Translations under genes and position numbers: made by a program
Shown: positions 32,968-33,036 of the stretch, in pieces
Numbering within the stretch: the first letter of the stretch is position 1
How the letters are laid out: every line of letters begins with the position of its first letter
Notes under the pieces: generated by a model
Database searches by the model: none
Told to the model about the DNA's origin: nothing
The model's input: only the letters and a program-made list of their open reading frames with translations
Assembly (NCBI GenBank): GCA_035294725.1
Contig: DATGKK010000085.1
Span: forward strand, 1-33,036
Reading direction: 5' to 3'
DNA length: 33,036 nucleotides
DNA from: DATGKK01 sp035294725
GTDB lineage: Bacteria > Actinomycetota > Acidimicrobiia > Acidimicrobiales > Bog-793

Positions 32968-33036
32968 ATGACCTCCGTGCTTGGCGACGAGCAGCTCTTT
33001 GCGGTGGAACTGGACGAGGGCGAGTTGCCGCGGCCG
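32968..33036 (+). CDS. Start of an unidentified gene (cut by window edge)
   Basis: From an ATG at 32968, after GGCGAGAA and a short AT-rich stretch (AATTTTCTC), 23 codons run open to the window end and read MTSVLGDEQLFAVELDEGEL then PRP. Too little is visible to assign a family. The divergent arrangement with the sigma gene and the AT-rich leader make a real gene plausible. Confidence 0.45.
   Translation, partial: MTSVLGDEQLFAVELDEGELPRP

Overview
The window is very GC-rich DNA with frequent GTG starts, many ATGA/GTGA stop-start overlaps and actinobacterial gene families: a PPOX-class F420-type oxidoreductase, several TetR/ECF regulators, a Baeyer-Villiger monooxygenase and a P450. It reads as a chromosomal segment of a free-living actinobacterium. 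The class (for example Acidimicrobiia or Thermoleophilia) cannot be fixed from this sequence. No rRNA, tRNA, CRISPR array, insertion sequence or phage gene was seen.

Left part (1-8628). An MFS transporter runs off the left edge. It is followed by a FrnE-like DsbA oxidoreductase, a STAS anti-sigma-antagonist gene coupled to a PIG-L/LmbE deacetylase, an SRPBCC protein, a group II PLP decarboxylase, and a divergent fusion gene joining an APH-type kinase to a class III aminotransferase fold. The fusion has the architecture of the hydroxylysine-kinase / phospho-amine phospholyase pair. A DUF885 HExxxGHH putative metallopeptidase follows.

Central part (8640-23959): a probable uncharacterised catabolic regulon. 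A TetR-family gene (22654) faces an 11-gene minus-strand operon. In order this encodes split transketolase N and C subunits, a GSAM-like class III aminotransferase, an oligopeptide-type binding lipoprotein, a ThuA protein, two Opp/Dpp permeases, two Opp/Dpp ATPases, a cyclase/kynurenine-formamidase-like hydrolase and a cytochrome P450. The operon ends by converging on a plus-strand pair, class II aldolase and PfkB kinase. A near-identical 16-base operator-like site (14 of 16 bases) lies at both operon promoters, at 8724-8739 and 22587-22602. In each it overlaps the 5' end of the candidate -10. This links the two convergent operons into one inferred TetR-controlled system for import, ring opening/oxidation, deamination, phosphorylation and C-C cleavage of an unknown nitrogen-containing, sugar-like compound. 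A GNAT gene follows tetR.

Right part (24206-33036). This holds an acetamidase/formamidase, a PPOX-class protein, a possible gene remnant, and a type I Baeyer-Villiger monooxygenase. It also holds two ECF sigma factor modules, each translationally coupled to a single-pass membrane protein (one with seven WTG propeller-like repeats, one with a Ser/Gly/His-rich tail). A UDP-glucuronate-4-epimerase-like gene lies between them, and the start of a plus-strand gene is cut by the right edge.
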